Source: JAHCHG01 sp965214585 (GTDB taxonomy: Bacteria; Acidobacteriota; Blastocatellia; Pyrinomonadales; Pyrinomonadaceae). Taken from it: a DNA stretch of 64,000 nucleotides. The position numbers and the translations under genes were made by a program. This document shows, piece by piece, positions 6,683 to 14,788 of this stretch. Under the pieces are notes generated by a model, which did not search any database, was not told where the DNA came from, and was given only the letters and a program-made list of their open reading frames with translations. The stretch lies in assembly GCA_965214585.1 (NCBI GenBank), contig OZ243957.1, positions 3,286,001 through 3,350,000 of the forward strand, given 5' to 3'. How positions within the stretch are numbered: position 1 is the first letter of the stretch; every line of letters starts with the position of its first letter.

Positions 6683-7480
6683 TTATTCCAGAATACTGTG
6701 CAAAGCGAAATGAATCAGAAAAAAAATTGCGACTCCGGCGAAAACGGAAAGCGAAACAAGCGGATTTTTTCCGCCGTGATGATTGACTTCGGGAATCAGA
6801 TCGCTTGCCGCAACGTAAAGCGTTACGCCGCTTGCCAGCGGAAGCGCGTAAGCGACGGAAAAGCCTATGCTTTCACCGATAAAATGAAATGATAAAACGC
6901 CGAAGAGCGTCATAAAACCGATGATCGAAGTGGCGATCAAAACCTCTCGAAAACCTTTTCCGGCGGCTAAGATCATCGAGGCAATCGTAAAACCTTCGGG
7001 AAATTTGTGCAGAAAAATTGCGATAAAAACCAAAATTCCGACGCGAACATCAACCTGCGCGGCGGCGGCAATCGAAACGCCGTCGAAAAATGCGTGTATC
7101 AAAATTCCGCCGACTGCCGTGTAAGCCGATTTTGTCGAGATCAGTTCGTCCGAATGAACTTCTTCGCCGAGGTGAAAATGCGGCGCAATCGTGTGTTCAA
7201 AAAACTGCGTTAGAAGATAGCCGGCAAGCAGCAGCATCATCGGAAAAACCATCGCTTCGGCGGCGTTTTTACCCGGTTTTATCCAAAGCCCGACGACTTC
7301 CGGCAGAATGTCAACGAACGTGACCGAAAGCATAAATCCCGCGCCGAGTGCCAGAATATATTTGAGCGTAGTTTTATATTTTTTATGGATTCCCGTCGGA
7401 AAAAGAATCATTCCGCCAAGCACATTCGCCAAGCCCGCAACCGTCCCGAAAATAACAAGCTCGATGAGCGATATTTCCAT
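6683..7480 (-). CDS. ZIP family divalent metal transporter
   Basis: 265 residues with eight predicted membrane segments. The two metal-site helices are clear: 'HAFFDGVSIAAA' (TM4) and 'HKFPEGFTIAS' (TM5), each with the His/Glu or His/Asp ligands of the ZIP family. Residues 'HTIAPHFHLGEEVHSDE' form a His-rich loop before TM4. Such proteins import zinc, iron or manganese across the inner membrane; the specific metal cannot be told. Single gene, with a 72-bp hairpin directly downstream. No metal-regulator box was recognised upstream. Confidence 0.9.
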   Translation of the reverse strand: MEISLIELVIFGTVAGLANVLGGMILFPTGIHKKYKTTLKYILALGAGFMLSVTFVDILPEVVGLWIKPGKNAAEAMVFPMMLLLAGYLLTQFFEHTIAPHFHLGEEVHSDELISTKSAYTAVGGILIHAFFDGVSIAAAAQVDVRVGILVFIAIFLHKFPEGFTIASMILAAGKGFREVLIATSIIGFMTLFGVLSFHFIGESIGFSVAYALPLASGVTLYVAASDLIPEVNHHGGKNPLVSLSVFAGVAIFFLIHFALHSILE

Positions 7481-7738
7481 AATCAGAAAAAAATTAAAAA
7501 ATCGGCAAATAAAAAATCGGCAAATAAAGATGAAAAAACGTATTTTTTATTGTATGATAAACAGCAATTGATTTGCTTACCGAATCTGTTTTGTTTTTTT
7601 ATAAATAAAATAAGACTTTAACGCAGACCGCCGGGAATTAAAACTGACGATTTGCAGAAAAATTTACAAAAATTTGTTCGGAAAATTCCTCTCGAATAGT
7701 TTAAACACCTGATTAAAATAAAATATTCAAAATAATTC

Positions 7739-7768
7739 TTGACAGATTATCTAAAATAATCGTAAGAT
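7739..7768 (+). promoter_or_regulatory. Candidate sigma-70 promoter for the dcw cluster
   Basis: TTGACA at 7739-7744 and TAAGAT at 7763-7768, 18 bp apart, lie in the 573-bp gap before rsmH. It is the best -35/-10 pair in that gap. It would give a leader of roughly 280 nt. Confidence 0.45.
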
Positions 7769-8053
7769 GCTATTAACTAATTGATAACAGCCTGATACGA
7801 AATTCGGGCGACCTGAAAAATAGTTTAAGATATTGTTTAAGGTTAAGCACTTCTCCCCGGAAGTTACGTTTGTCTTTACTGATATTATGCGGAAAATAAA
7901 CACGTTATTTATCGAAAAAGGACGGTTGGTAAATAAATTTTTTTCGCCGAATACCAAATAAAATCAGAACGAAAGTTGTTTTGAAGATTCGATCTGCCGA
8001 ATCTTTCAGGCAGGATAATGCCCGAAAATAATTTGAAAAATTAAATCTGCTCT
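7769..8053 (+). other. Long, possibly structured 5' leader of the dcw cluster
   Basis: No convincing gene is found between the candidate promoter and rsmH. Short hairpins are visible: a GCC/GGC stem near 7792-7810, and GAAGATTCG with CGAATCTTTC at 7983-8007. The mraZ gene that usually opens a dcw cluster is absent. I do not recognise a known riboswitch class. Confidence 0.35.
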
Positions 8054-9013
8054 TTGAATGTGCCGAAAATTTACGCTGAAAATTTGCACGCGCCGGTTTT
8101 GCCGACAGAGGTTTTAGATTATCTGAAACCGTCGGACGGCGAAACTTTTGTTGACGCGACGCTCGGTTTGGGCGGACACACGGAAAAAATTCTGGAAAGC
8201 GTCGAAACTTCTAAAGTTATCGGAATAGATCAGGATTCGGAAGCACTTGACTTAACAAAGGAAAGACTTGAGAAATTCGGAGATCGGATCAGCATTTTTC
8301 ACGAAAATTTTTCCGCCGTCAGAGAGATTTTAAGGCAAGCCGGAATTGAAAAGGTTGACGGCATTTTAGCCGATCTGGGAGTTTCGTCTTTGCAGTTTGA
8401 CAGCCCGACGCGCGGCTTTAGTTTTCGTTTTGAACAGCCGCTGGATATGCGTATGAATCCCGATTCCGAAGACGAAACTGCCGCCGAACTGCTCGAAAAT
8501 CTTTCCGAGTTCGAGATTGCGCGAATAATTTACGAATACGGCGAAGAGCGAAAATCGCGCCGAATTGCAAGAAGAATCGTTTGGCACAGAGAAAACGGCG
8601 AGCCGATAAAAACGACGGGCGAACTTGCCGATTTGGTAAAAAAAGCCGTCGGGCGCGGCAAAAAGGACAAGATTCACCCGGCGACAAAAACTTTTCAGGC
8701 GCTCAGAATCGCCGTCAACCGCGAACTTGAAATTTTAGAAGGTTTTATCGGCGATGCGGTTGATATTTTGAAACCAAACGGACGGCTCGTTTTGATAACT
8801 TTTCATTCTTTGGAAGACCGCATCGTAAAGCGTGCTTTTCAGAAACTGGCTGGAAAATGCTTCTGCCCGCCGAAATTGCCCGTTTGCGTTTGCGGAGCGA
8901 AAAAGAAAATCAAGATTCTGACTCGCAAGCCGATTACGGCAAGCGTTGAGGAACTGGAAAAAAATCCCCGTTCGAGAAGCGCGAAACTCCGCGCTTGTTT
9001 GAAAATAACTTGA
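8054..9013 (+). CDS. rsmH: 16S rRNA (cytosine-1402-N4)-methyltransferase RsmH
   Basis: 319 residues. The N-terminal 'HAPVLPTEVLDYL' and 'TFVDATLGLGGHTEKIL' (SAM site, about 32-48) are followed by 'DGILADLGVSSLQFD', 'RGFSFRFEQPLDMRM' and 'KTFQALRIAVNRELE'. The C terminus 'KCFCPPKLPVCVCG' and 'RSAKLRA' are diagnostic. It methylates N4 of C1402 in 16S rRNA and is conserved at the head of dcw clusters. The first codon is TTG at 8054; a GTG two codons later is an alternative. No strong ribosome site is visible. Confidence 0.96.
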   Translation: MNVPKIYAENLHAPVLPTEVLDYLKPSDGETFVDATLGLGGHTEKILESVETSKVIGIDQDSEALDLTKERLEKFGDRISIFHENFSAVREILRQAGIEKVDGILADLGVSSLQFDSPTRGFSFRFEQPLDMRMNPDSEDETAAELLENLSEFEIARIIYEYGEERKSRRIARRIVWHRENGEPIKTTGELADLVKKAVGRGKKDKIHPATKTFQALRIAVNRELEILEGFIGDAVDILKPNGRLVLITFHSLEDRIVKRAFQKLAGKCFCPPKLPVCVCGAKKKIKILTRKPITASVEELEKNPRSRSAKLRACLKIT

Positions 9014-9043
9014 CAAAACCGATCTGCATTTTGGAGAAATGAT

Positions 9044-9589
9044 ATGGCTCGAAAAAAATCGAACAAACCGAAAAATAAGAAAAGAGGCGTAAAGCGCGAG
9101 CGCGAAACGCTGCCTTGGAAATTCACGCTTTTGACAATTTTCTGCATATTATTTCTCGTCGTCGGTTTTTTCGGCGCGGCACGCCAGCATTTTGCCTCGA
9201 TCAATTACGGCATCAAAAATTCCAAACTTCGCAAGCAGATAGACGAATTAAAACAGCAGAAACGCCGTCTGCTGCTCGCCAGAGAAGTTGCCTTTTCGCC
9301 GTTTGAAATAAACAAAGCCGCCCGGAAAATAGGTTTCCGCGAGCATTCGATCAACAATACGGATATTGTCAAAATTCGGCAAAAAACGGCGGAAAAAAAT
9401 CCTCAAATTACCAAAACGGTTAATTCAAAGCCGTTTAAAACTGTTTTGATAAAGAAAAATGAGCCGATCAAAAAAATTATCAAACCAAGTGCGGAAATTA
9501 CTTCCTTAAAGAAGACAACGGGCAAAACTTCTGCGGATAAAGATAAAACGGAAAAAGTTAAAACGCCCGTAAAAAAAATCGTTAAATAA
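9044..9589 (+). CDS. ftsL: FtsL-like cell division protein
   Basis: 181 residues: a very basic N terminus (residues 1-24), one membrane segment (about 27-46, 'FTLLTIFCILFLVVGFF'), then a coiled coil with 'GIKNSKLRKQIDELKQQKRRLLLAREVAFSPFEINKAARKIGF', the pattern of FtsL/DivIC proteins. A long Lys-rich extension after residue 115 is not part of the usual FtsL. FtsL joins FtsQ and FtsB in the divisome complex that activates septal synthesis. Identification rests on topology, coiled coil and its place between rsmH and ftsI. Confidence 0.8.
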   Translation: MARKKSNKPKNKKRGVKRERETLPWKFTLLTIFCILFLVVGFFGAARQHFASINYGIKNSKLRKQIDELKQQKRRLLLAREVAFSPFEINKAARKIGFREHSINNTDIVKIRQKTAEKNPQITKTVNSKPFKTVLIKKNEPIKKIIKPSAEITSLKKTTGKTSADKDKTEKVKTPVKKIVK

Positions 9590-9615
9590 ATTTATAAATT
9601 TTCAAATTCGCAAAA

Positions 9616-11622
9616 ATGTCAAAAACCGTTCGCCGAAAAAATAATAAATCCGCAAAGAAAAACACTATGCAAACGGTGTTTACGAGATTTATGTTTGTGG
9701 TGGCGATTTTGATTTTGTGGATCGGCGCAATCGGCGTGCGGCTTGTGCATCTGCAAATCAACGAAAGCGAATGGCTGCGCGAAAAGGCGCAATCGCAGAG
9801 GCGCGATCTGTTGAACAGCAGAATGCTTCGCGGCACGATTTATGACCGCGAAAATCGTCCTTTGGCAATGAGCGTCAAAGTCAAATCGCTTTACGCAAAT
9901 CCTCTGGAAATCGAAAATTTTGAAGAAACCGCCGGGCAAATTGCAAAAATTCTCAAAATTGATAAAAAAGAAATCGTCGAGAGTTTGCGGGACGGAAAAG
10001 AGAAAAACAAGCAGTTTGTCTGGATCGAGAGAAAGGTCGAGCAGGAAAAATTCGAGGAAATAAACGAAAAACTTTACACCGAAAAACTGAAAAAATACGA
10101 TTTGCCGCGTTTTCAGGGACTGCATTGGAAGGAAGAGCAGAAACGCAGTTATCCGTATAAAACTCTGGCGGCGCAGGTGATCGGTTTCAGCAATTCGGAT
10201 GATTTCGGACAAGCCGGAATCGAGATGTCGCACGAAGAGATTCTGCGTGGCGAAGTTGTCAAAAAATGGCAGGATCGTGATCGTCTGGGCAGAGTTTACG
10301 ACGAATCGGAAATCGAGCGCGAACCGCCGAAAGATATTGTTTTAACTTTGAGCAGTTCGATTCAGTATAAAACCGAAACGGCACTTGAGAGAGGCGCGAA
10401 GGCGAGCAACGCAAAATCGGGAATGGCAATCGTTTTGAATCCGAAAACGGGCGAAGTTCTGGCGATGGCAAACTATCCATCGTTCGATTTGAACGAATTC
10501 GGCAAAATCGAACCGGAAACATTAAAAAATAAAGCGATACAGGATTTGTATTCGCCCGGCTCGGTCTTTAAATTGATAACTTACGGCGCGGCTCTGGAAG
10601 AAAATCTGATCGCCCCGCAGAAAATGATTGACTGCGGCAACGGCGTGATTAACGTCGCCGGACACGTTTTCCGCGATTCGCACCAGATAAACGAAGTAAC
10701 TTACACGAAAGCCTTCGCTCATTCGAGCAACGTCGGCGCGATCAAAACCGGAATGCTCGTCGGAAAAGACGATTTTTACGATTATTCGCGCAGATTCGGT
10801 TTCGGACAAACCACCGGAATCGAACTTCCGGCGGAAGCCAAGGGAATTTTCGCGCAGCCGGAAAACTGGTATAAAGATTCGCTCGCCTCAAAATCAATCG
10901 GTTACGAAATGGGCGTAACCGCTTTGCAGGTAGCGGCTTCTTACGCCGCCGTAGCGAATAACGGCGTAAAAATCCAGCCGCACATTATCAAAGAAATCAG
11001 AAATGCGGACGGGAAAACGGTTTCTCAGCCGAATATGGAAAAAACGCAGGTGATTTCGCCGAAAACCGCTTTTGAACTGCGAAAAATGCTGAGGCAGGTC
11101 GTTCTCGACGGCACGGCGCGAAGAGCCGGACTTAATGGTTACAGTTCAGCCGGAAAAACGGGAACGGCTTGGAAATACGACCAAAAACTGAAAAAGGTAA
11201 ACCGCGAAAAATATATTTCGTCGTTTGTCGGTTTTGCTCCGGCTGACGATCCGGCAATTGTCATTGCGGTTGTGATGAACGAACCGAAAGGCGGACGACG
11301 CGACGGCGGTTATGTTTCCGCGCCGATCTTCCGCGAGATTGCCGAACAGATTCTGCCCGAATTCGGCGTTCAGCCCGAAAAAATTACAAACGTAGAAATC
11401 AATTCGGCAAATGATATTAACGAAGAAGTTCCGGATGAAAATGCAGCTGCCCAAGATGACGACGAAGCGGACGAAAATTCGGAAGAGAAAAAGCCGAAAA
11501 TCGTCCAAAACGAAAAACCGAAAGCGAAAAAAGAAGAAAAAAAGGAAAAACCCGAAAAAAGCGAAGAAAAACCGGCAAAGAAAAAAAAACGAGCCGAAAA
11601 AAGCCGACGAGCCGAAAAATAA
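9616..11622 (+). CDS. ftsI: Penicillin-binding protein, division-type transpeptidase (FtsI/PBP3 class)
   Basis: 668 residues: membrane anchor at about 20-40, PBP dimer domain with 'RGTIYDRENRPLA', then the transpeptidase domain. The active-site motifs are visible: S-x-x-K in 'SPGSVFKLIT' (about residue 315), S-x-N in 'HSSNVGAI', and KTG in 'SAGKTGTAWKY'. It cross-links septal peptidoglycan. The last about 75 residues are an acidic then Lys/Glu-rich low-complexity tail ('EEKKPKIVQNEKPKAKKEE'), unusual for FtsI; no PASTA domain is present. Located between ftsL and murF as in standard dcw order, but murE is missing after it. Confidence 0.93.
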   Translation: MSKTVRRKNNKSAKKNTMQTVFTRFMFVVAILILWIGAIGVRLVHLQINESEWLREKAQSQRRDLLNSRMLRGTIYDRENRPLAMSVKVKSLYANPLEIENFEETAGQIAKILKIDKKEIVESLRDGKEKNKQFVWIERKVEQEKFEEINEKLYTEKLKKYDLPRFQGLHWKEEQKRSYPYKTLAAQVIGFSNSDDFGQAGIEMSHEEILRGEVVKKWQDRDRLGRVYDESEIEREPPKDIVLTLSSSIQYKTETALERGAKASNAKSGMAIVLNPKTGEVLAMANYPSFDLNEFGKIEPETLKNKAIQDLYSPGSVFKLITYGAALEENLIAPQKMIDCGNGVINVAGHVFRDSHQINEVTYTKAFAHSSNVGAIKTGMLVGKDDFYDYSRRFGFGQTTGIELPAEAKGIFAQPENWYKDSLASKSIGYEMGVTALQVAASYAAVANNGVKIQPHIIKEIRNADGKTVSQPNMEKTQVISPKTAFELRKMLRQVVLDGTARRAGLNGYSSAGKTGTAWKYDQKLKKVNREKYISSFVGFAPADDPAIVIAVVMNEPKGGRRDGGYVSAPIFREIAEQILPEFGVQPEKITNVEINSANDINEEVPDENAAAQDDDEADENSEEKKPKIVQNEKPKAKKEEKKEKPEKSEEKPAKKKKRAEKSRRAEK

Positions 11623-11655
11623 AACGTCAACCGGAAAAAAAGGAAAAGATAAACC

Positions 11656-13113
11656 TTGAAACTTGAAACAGCCGTAAAATATATGAACGCAAACGCGTCA
11701 AATTTAAGTCCCGTTCTGCTTCAAGCGGAAGTTCAGTCGTTTGTGATTGACTCGCGCGAAACGGATGCGGGCGCGGTGTTTTTTGCCCTTTCGCAGCCGG
11801 AATATAAAAATAACGGTTTTAACGGCGATTTTGAAGATTCGCACAAATTTATTCCGGCGGCGTTTGAAAGAGGCGCGACGGCGTGTGTGGCAAGAGTTGA
11901 TAGATTTGAAGAAAAAAGGGGAATTCTCGAAAAGTTTCAAGACCGCTTGATCTTTGTTGACGATGCGATTGCCGCTTTGCAAAAGCTCGCCCGCGGCGTT
12001 TATTTAGAGTGGAATAAACCGATTGTGGCGATTACGGGAAGCGCGGGGAAAACGACGGCGAAGGAATTGACGGCGAATGTTTTGGAAGCGGGCGGGAAAA
12101 AAGTTCTGCGAAATATCAAAAATTACAATAACGGTTTGGGTCATCCTCTGACGGTTTTGAATCTTGCCGCCGACAAAAGTTTCGATGCCGCCGTTTTGGA
12201 AATGGGAATGTCAACGCCGATGCGGGAAATCGCCCGTCTGTGCGAGATTACGCCGCCTGATTTTGCCGTCGCTTTAAATGTTCTGCCCGTTCACGTCGAG
12301 CATCTGGGTTCGATTGAAAACGTCGCAAAGGCAAAAGCCGAACTCATCGAAGGAATGAAACCGAACGGAACGGCGATTCTAAATGCTGATGATAAAAGAG
12401 TTGCGGCGATGCGCGAATTGAGCAAGGGCGAAACTTTAACTTACGGAATCGAAAATAAAGCGGATGTTTTTGCCGCCGAAATCGAATCGGAGCGTTTTGG
12501 CGAAACGAAATTTATATTGAATTTGCCGAACGGAAACGCAGAAGTTTCAATGCAATTTTCGGGACGGCACAGCGTTCTGAATGCACTCGCCGCTTCCGCC
12601 GTCGGTTTCAGTTTCGGTATGACGGCAAAGGAAATTGCGGACGCTTTGAAAACTATCAAACCGCCCGCACAGCGCGGAGAAATTCTGCATTTTGAAGAAG
12701 GTTTTACTGTGATAAATGATTCGTATAATTCAAATCCGGCGGCACTTTTGGGAATGGTCAGAACTTTGGTCGAGAATGGAAAAAATGCGAAAAGAAAGAT
12801 CGTCGTGGCGGGCGAAATGCTCGAACTCGGCGCGGACGAAAAAGAAATTCATCAAGCGACGGGCGCGGATTTGGCGGGAAGCGGAATTGATGTTTTAATC
12901 GGTGTGCGCGGTTTGGCGAAAGAAATGGTTTCGGGCGCAAGCGAAGCCGGTTTGAGCGAAACGGAATTTTTCGCGTCATCCGAAGATGCGGGAGATTTTT
13001 TAGCAAGCGAAGTAAAATCGGGCGATTTGATTTTAATAAAAGGTTCGCGCGGTGTGCGGACGGAAAAGGTTATTGAAAAACTTTTGGAAAAACACAGATT
13101 AAGTGAAAAGTGA
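11656..13113 (+). CDS. murF: UDP-MurNAc-tripeptide--D-alanyl-D-alanine ligase MurF
   Basis: 485 residues from a TTG start. The N-terminal domain has 'SFVIDSRETDAGAVFFAL'; the ATP site is 'ITGSAGKTTAKELT' (about 129-142); 'NYNNGLGHPLTVL', 'LEMGMSTPMREI' and 'NAVL/NALAA'-type positions follow; and the C-terminal ligase domain has 'VINDSYNSNPAAL'. These distinguish MurF from MurC/D/E. It adds D-Ala-D-Ala to the UDP-MurNAc-tripeptide in the cytoplasm. The last four codons and stop lie within a GTGAGAA-type heptad array, so the array's left arm defines the protein's C terminus. Confidence 0.95.
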   Translation: MKLETAVKYMNANASNLSPVLLQAEVQSFVIDSRETDAGAVFFALSQPEYKNNGFNGDFEDSHKFIPAAFERGATACVARVDRFEEKRGILEKFQDRLIFVDDAIAALQKLARGVYLEWNKPIVAITGSAGKTTAKELTANVLEAGGKKVLRNIKNYNNGLGHPLTVLNLAADKSFDAAVLEMGMSTPMREIARLCEITPPDFAVALNVLPVHVEHLGSIENVAKAKAELIEGMKPNGTAILNADDKRVAAMRELSKGETLTYGIENKADVFAAEIESERFGETKFILNLPNGNAEVSMQFSGRHSVLNALAASAVGFSFGMTAKEIADALKTIKPPAQRGEILHFEEGFTVINDSYNSNPAALLGMVRTLVENGKNAKRKIVVAGEMLELGADEKEIHQATGADLAGSGIDVLIGVRGLAKEMVSGASEAGLSETEFFASSEDAGDFLASEVKSGDLILIKGSRGVRTEKVIEKLLEKHRLSEK

Positions 13114-13186
13114 GAAGTGAGAAGTGAGAAGTGAAAGAAACTATTTCGCTCTTTACAATTCGCGTTTCACAATTCACAATTCACCA
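13101..13186. repeat. Inverted heptad-repeat element B (murF / mraY)
   Basis: Five units of the AAGTGAG type occupy 13101-13135 and contain the murF stop codon. Complementary units (TCACAAT, TTCACAA-like) occupy about 13152-13186 and end at the mraY ATG (13187). The same word is used at 57747-57830. Confidence 0.85.
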
Positions 13187-14338
13187 ATGTTCTATTACAT
13201 TTTATATCATTTGATTTACACGCAATACGGCAGAGGGAGCGAGTCGTATTTGTATAAAGGACTGAATGTTTTTCAGTATTTAACATTTCGCACGGCGTGG
13301 GCGACGATCACCGCGCTTTTGATTTCGCTGCTTCTTGGCGGAAAGGCGATCAAAAAACTTCGCCAGTTGAATTACGGGCAGGAAATACGCGAGGAATTAT
13401 CCGCCGAACATCAAGCGAAAAAAGGCACGCCGACGATGGGCGGAATTTTGATCTTAGGCGCGGTTCTAGTTTCGACTCTGCTTTGGGCGCGGCTCGACAG
13501 CCTTTATTTATGGCTCGCTCTGATTGCAACGATGGCTTTCGGGCTGATCGGTTTTCTTGACGATTATATAAAAATCGTCAAAAAAAGAAGTCTGGGTTTG
13601 ACGGGCTGGCAGAAAATCGGCGGGCAACTTTTAATTGCGGTTGTGGTTTTCGTCTGTCTTTATTATTTCGCAAATTATCCTTGGAACGTGAGTATTCCGT
13701 TTTTGAAGGCGACTGCCGACCCGAATTATTATACGAGCGTTAGTTGGATCGGACCGCTGGCGTATCTGCTCTTTATCATTTTTATTCTGCTCGGCTCGTC
13801 AAACGCCGTAAATTTAACCGACGGAATGGACGGTTTAGCGGCGAGTATGACGTTTATTGCGATGGCGGCGTTTACGGCTCTGACGTATGTTTCAGCCGAT
13901 AAACGCTGGTCAACGTATCTGGAAATTACGCACAAACCGGAAGCGGCGGAACTGACCGTTTTCTGCGGCGCGTTGGTCGGCGCGTCTCTCGGTTTTCTGT
14001 GGTATAACTCGCCTCCGGCGGAAGTTTTTATGGGCGATGTCGGCTCGCTGGCAATAGGCGGCGCACTCGGAACGGTGGCGATCTTGACAAAACAGGAATT
14101 TCTGCTTCCGTTCATCGGCGGGATTTTTATAATCGAAGCCGTTTCCGTGATGATGCAGGTCGGCTACTTTAAATTTACAAAACGCACAAGCGGAACGGGC
14201 AAAAGAATTTTCAAACAAGCACCGATTCATCATCACTTTCAGATGTCGAATTGGAAGGAATCGAAAGTCGTTTTCCGGTTTATAATCATCGCCATTTTGT
14301 TCGCGCTGTTGAGTTTATCTACTTTGAAATTGCGTTGA
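13187..14338 (+). CDS. mraY: Phospho-N-acetylmuramoyl-pentapeptide transferase MraY
   Basis: 383 residues from ATG 13187, chosen over an upstream in-frame ATG because the extra residues are encoded by the repeat element. Ten membrane segments. Diagnostic motifs are 'KKGTPTMGGILIL', 'GFLDDYIKIVKKRSLGL', 'SSNAVNLTDGMDGLA', 'FMGDVGSLAIGGALG' and 'PIHHHFQ', which carry the catalytic aspartates and the HHH cluster. It transfers phospho-MurNAc-pentapeptide to undecaprenyl phosphate to make lipid I at the inner membrane. Confidence 0.97.
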   Translation: MFYYILYHLIYTQYGRGSESYLYKGLNVFQYLTFRTAWATITALLISLLLGGKAIKKLRQLNYGQEIREELSAEHQAKKGTPTMGGILILGAVLVSTLLWARLDSLYLWLALIATMAFGLIGFLDDYIKIVKKRSLGLTGWQKIGGQLLIAVVVFVCLYYFANYPWNVSIPFLKATADPNYYTSVSWIGPLAYLLFIIFILLGSSNAVNLTDGMDGLAASMTFIAMAAFTALTYVSADKRWSTYLEITHKPEAAELTVFCGALVGASLGFLWYNSPPAEVFMGDVGSLAIGGALGTVAILTKQEFLLPFIGGIFIIEAVSVMMQVGYFKFTKRTSGTGKRIFKQAPIHHHFQMSNWKESKVVFRFIIIAILFALLSLSTLKLR

Positions 14339-14339
14339 T

Positions 14340-14780
14340 GGTTTTTGGTCTTTGGTTTTTGGTCTTTGGTTTTTGAAGGAATTATGATTAAAACGAATTT
14401 TGAAAATTTGGAGATTTATCAGTTGTCGGAAAAACTTGCGGATGAGATTTGGAATATAGTTTTGACTTGGAATCATTTGGCGCAAGATACAGTTGGAAAG
14501 CAAATTATTCGCTCGGCAGATAGTATTGGTGCAAATATTGCCGAAGGAAGCGGGCGGGGAACGAATAAAGATTATATTCGTTTTCTCAAAATCAGCAGAG
14601 GTTCTCTTTATGAAACAAGACATTGGCTGCGTCGTTCATTTAAAAGAAGACTTTTGCTGCCAAAACAGATTGACGAAATAAGTTCGGTTATCAATGAATT
14701 AACGCCAAAATTAAATGCTTACATCGGTGCAATCGGAACTTTTGACAAAGACCGAAAACCAAAAACCAAAGACCGCAATG
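14340..14780. repeat. Inverted heptad-repeat element C enclosing the S23-family gene
   Basis: Left arm 14340-14374 is five units alternating GGTTTTT and GGTCTTT, starting 2 bp after the mraY stop. Right arm 14746-14780 is CAAAGAC, CGAAAAC, CAAAAAC, CAAAGAC, CGCAATG, and contains the murD start codon. About 28 bp can pair, with a few G-U or mismatched positions. Between them lies the four-helix-bundle gene. The same words form 'empty' elements at 16799-16896 and 58525-58660. Confidence 0.85.
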
Positions 14781-14788
14781 AATCTTAA
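14384..14788 (+). CDS. Four-helix-bundle protein, S23 / 23S rRNA intervening-sequence family
   Basis: 134 residues from ATG 14384. 'FENLEIYQLSEKLADEIWNI', 'GKQIIRSADSIGANIAEGSGRGTNKDYIRFLKISRGSLYE' and 'INELTPKLNAYI' match the S23/IVP four-helix-bundle family (TIGR02436 type, related to bAvd of retroelements). Family members are basic and are found in intervening sequences of 23S rRNA genes and as stand-alone genes; they have no proven enzymatic role. The C-terminal 'FDKDRKPKTKDRNES' is encoded by the right arm of repeat element C, and the gene overlaps murD by 11 bp. Its presence inside a dcw cluster is unusual and suggests insertion. Confidence 0.85.
   Translation: MIKTNFENLEIYQLSEKLADEIWNIVLTWNHLAQDTVGKQIIRSADSIGANIAEGSGRGTNKDYIRFLKISRGSLYETRHWLRRSFKRRLLLPKQIDEISSVINELTPKLNAYIGAIGTFDKDRKPKTKDRNES

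Noticed and set aside
7751..7957. Possible gene or mraZ remnant before rsmH
   Set aside because: Neither the minus-strand frame nor a 24-codon plus-strand frame at 7887 matches MraZ beyond a few residues.
13101..13186. Could the tandem arrays be CRISPR?
   Set aside because: Units are 7-8 bp without unique spacers, arms are inverted copies, and no cas gene is in the window.
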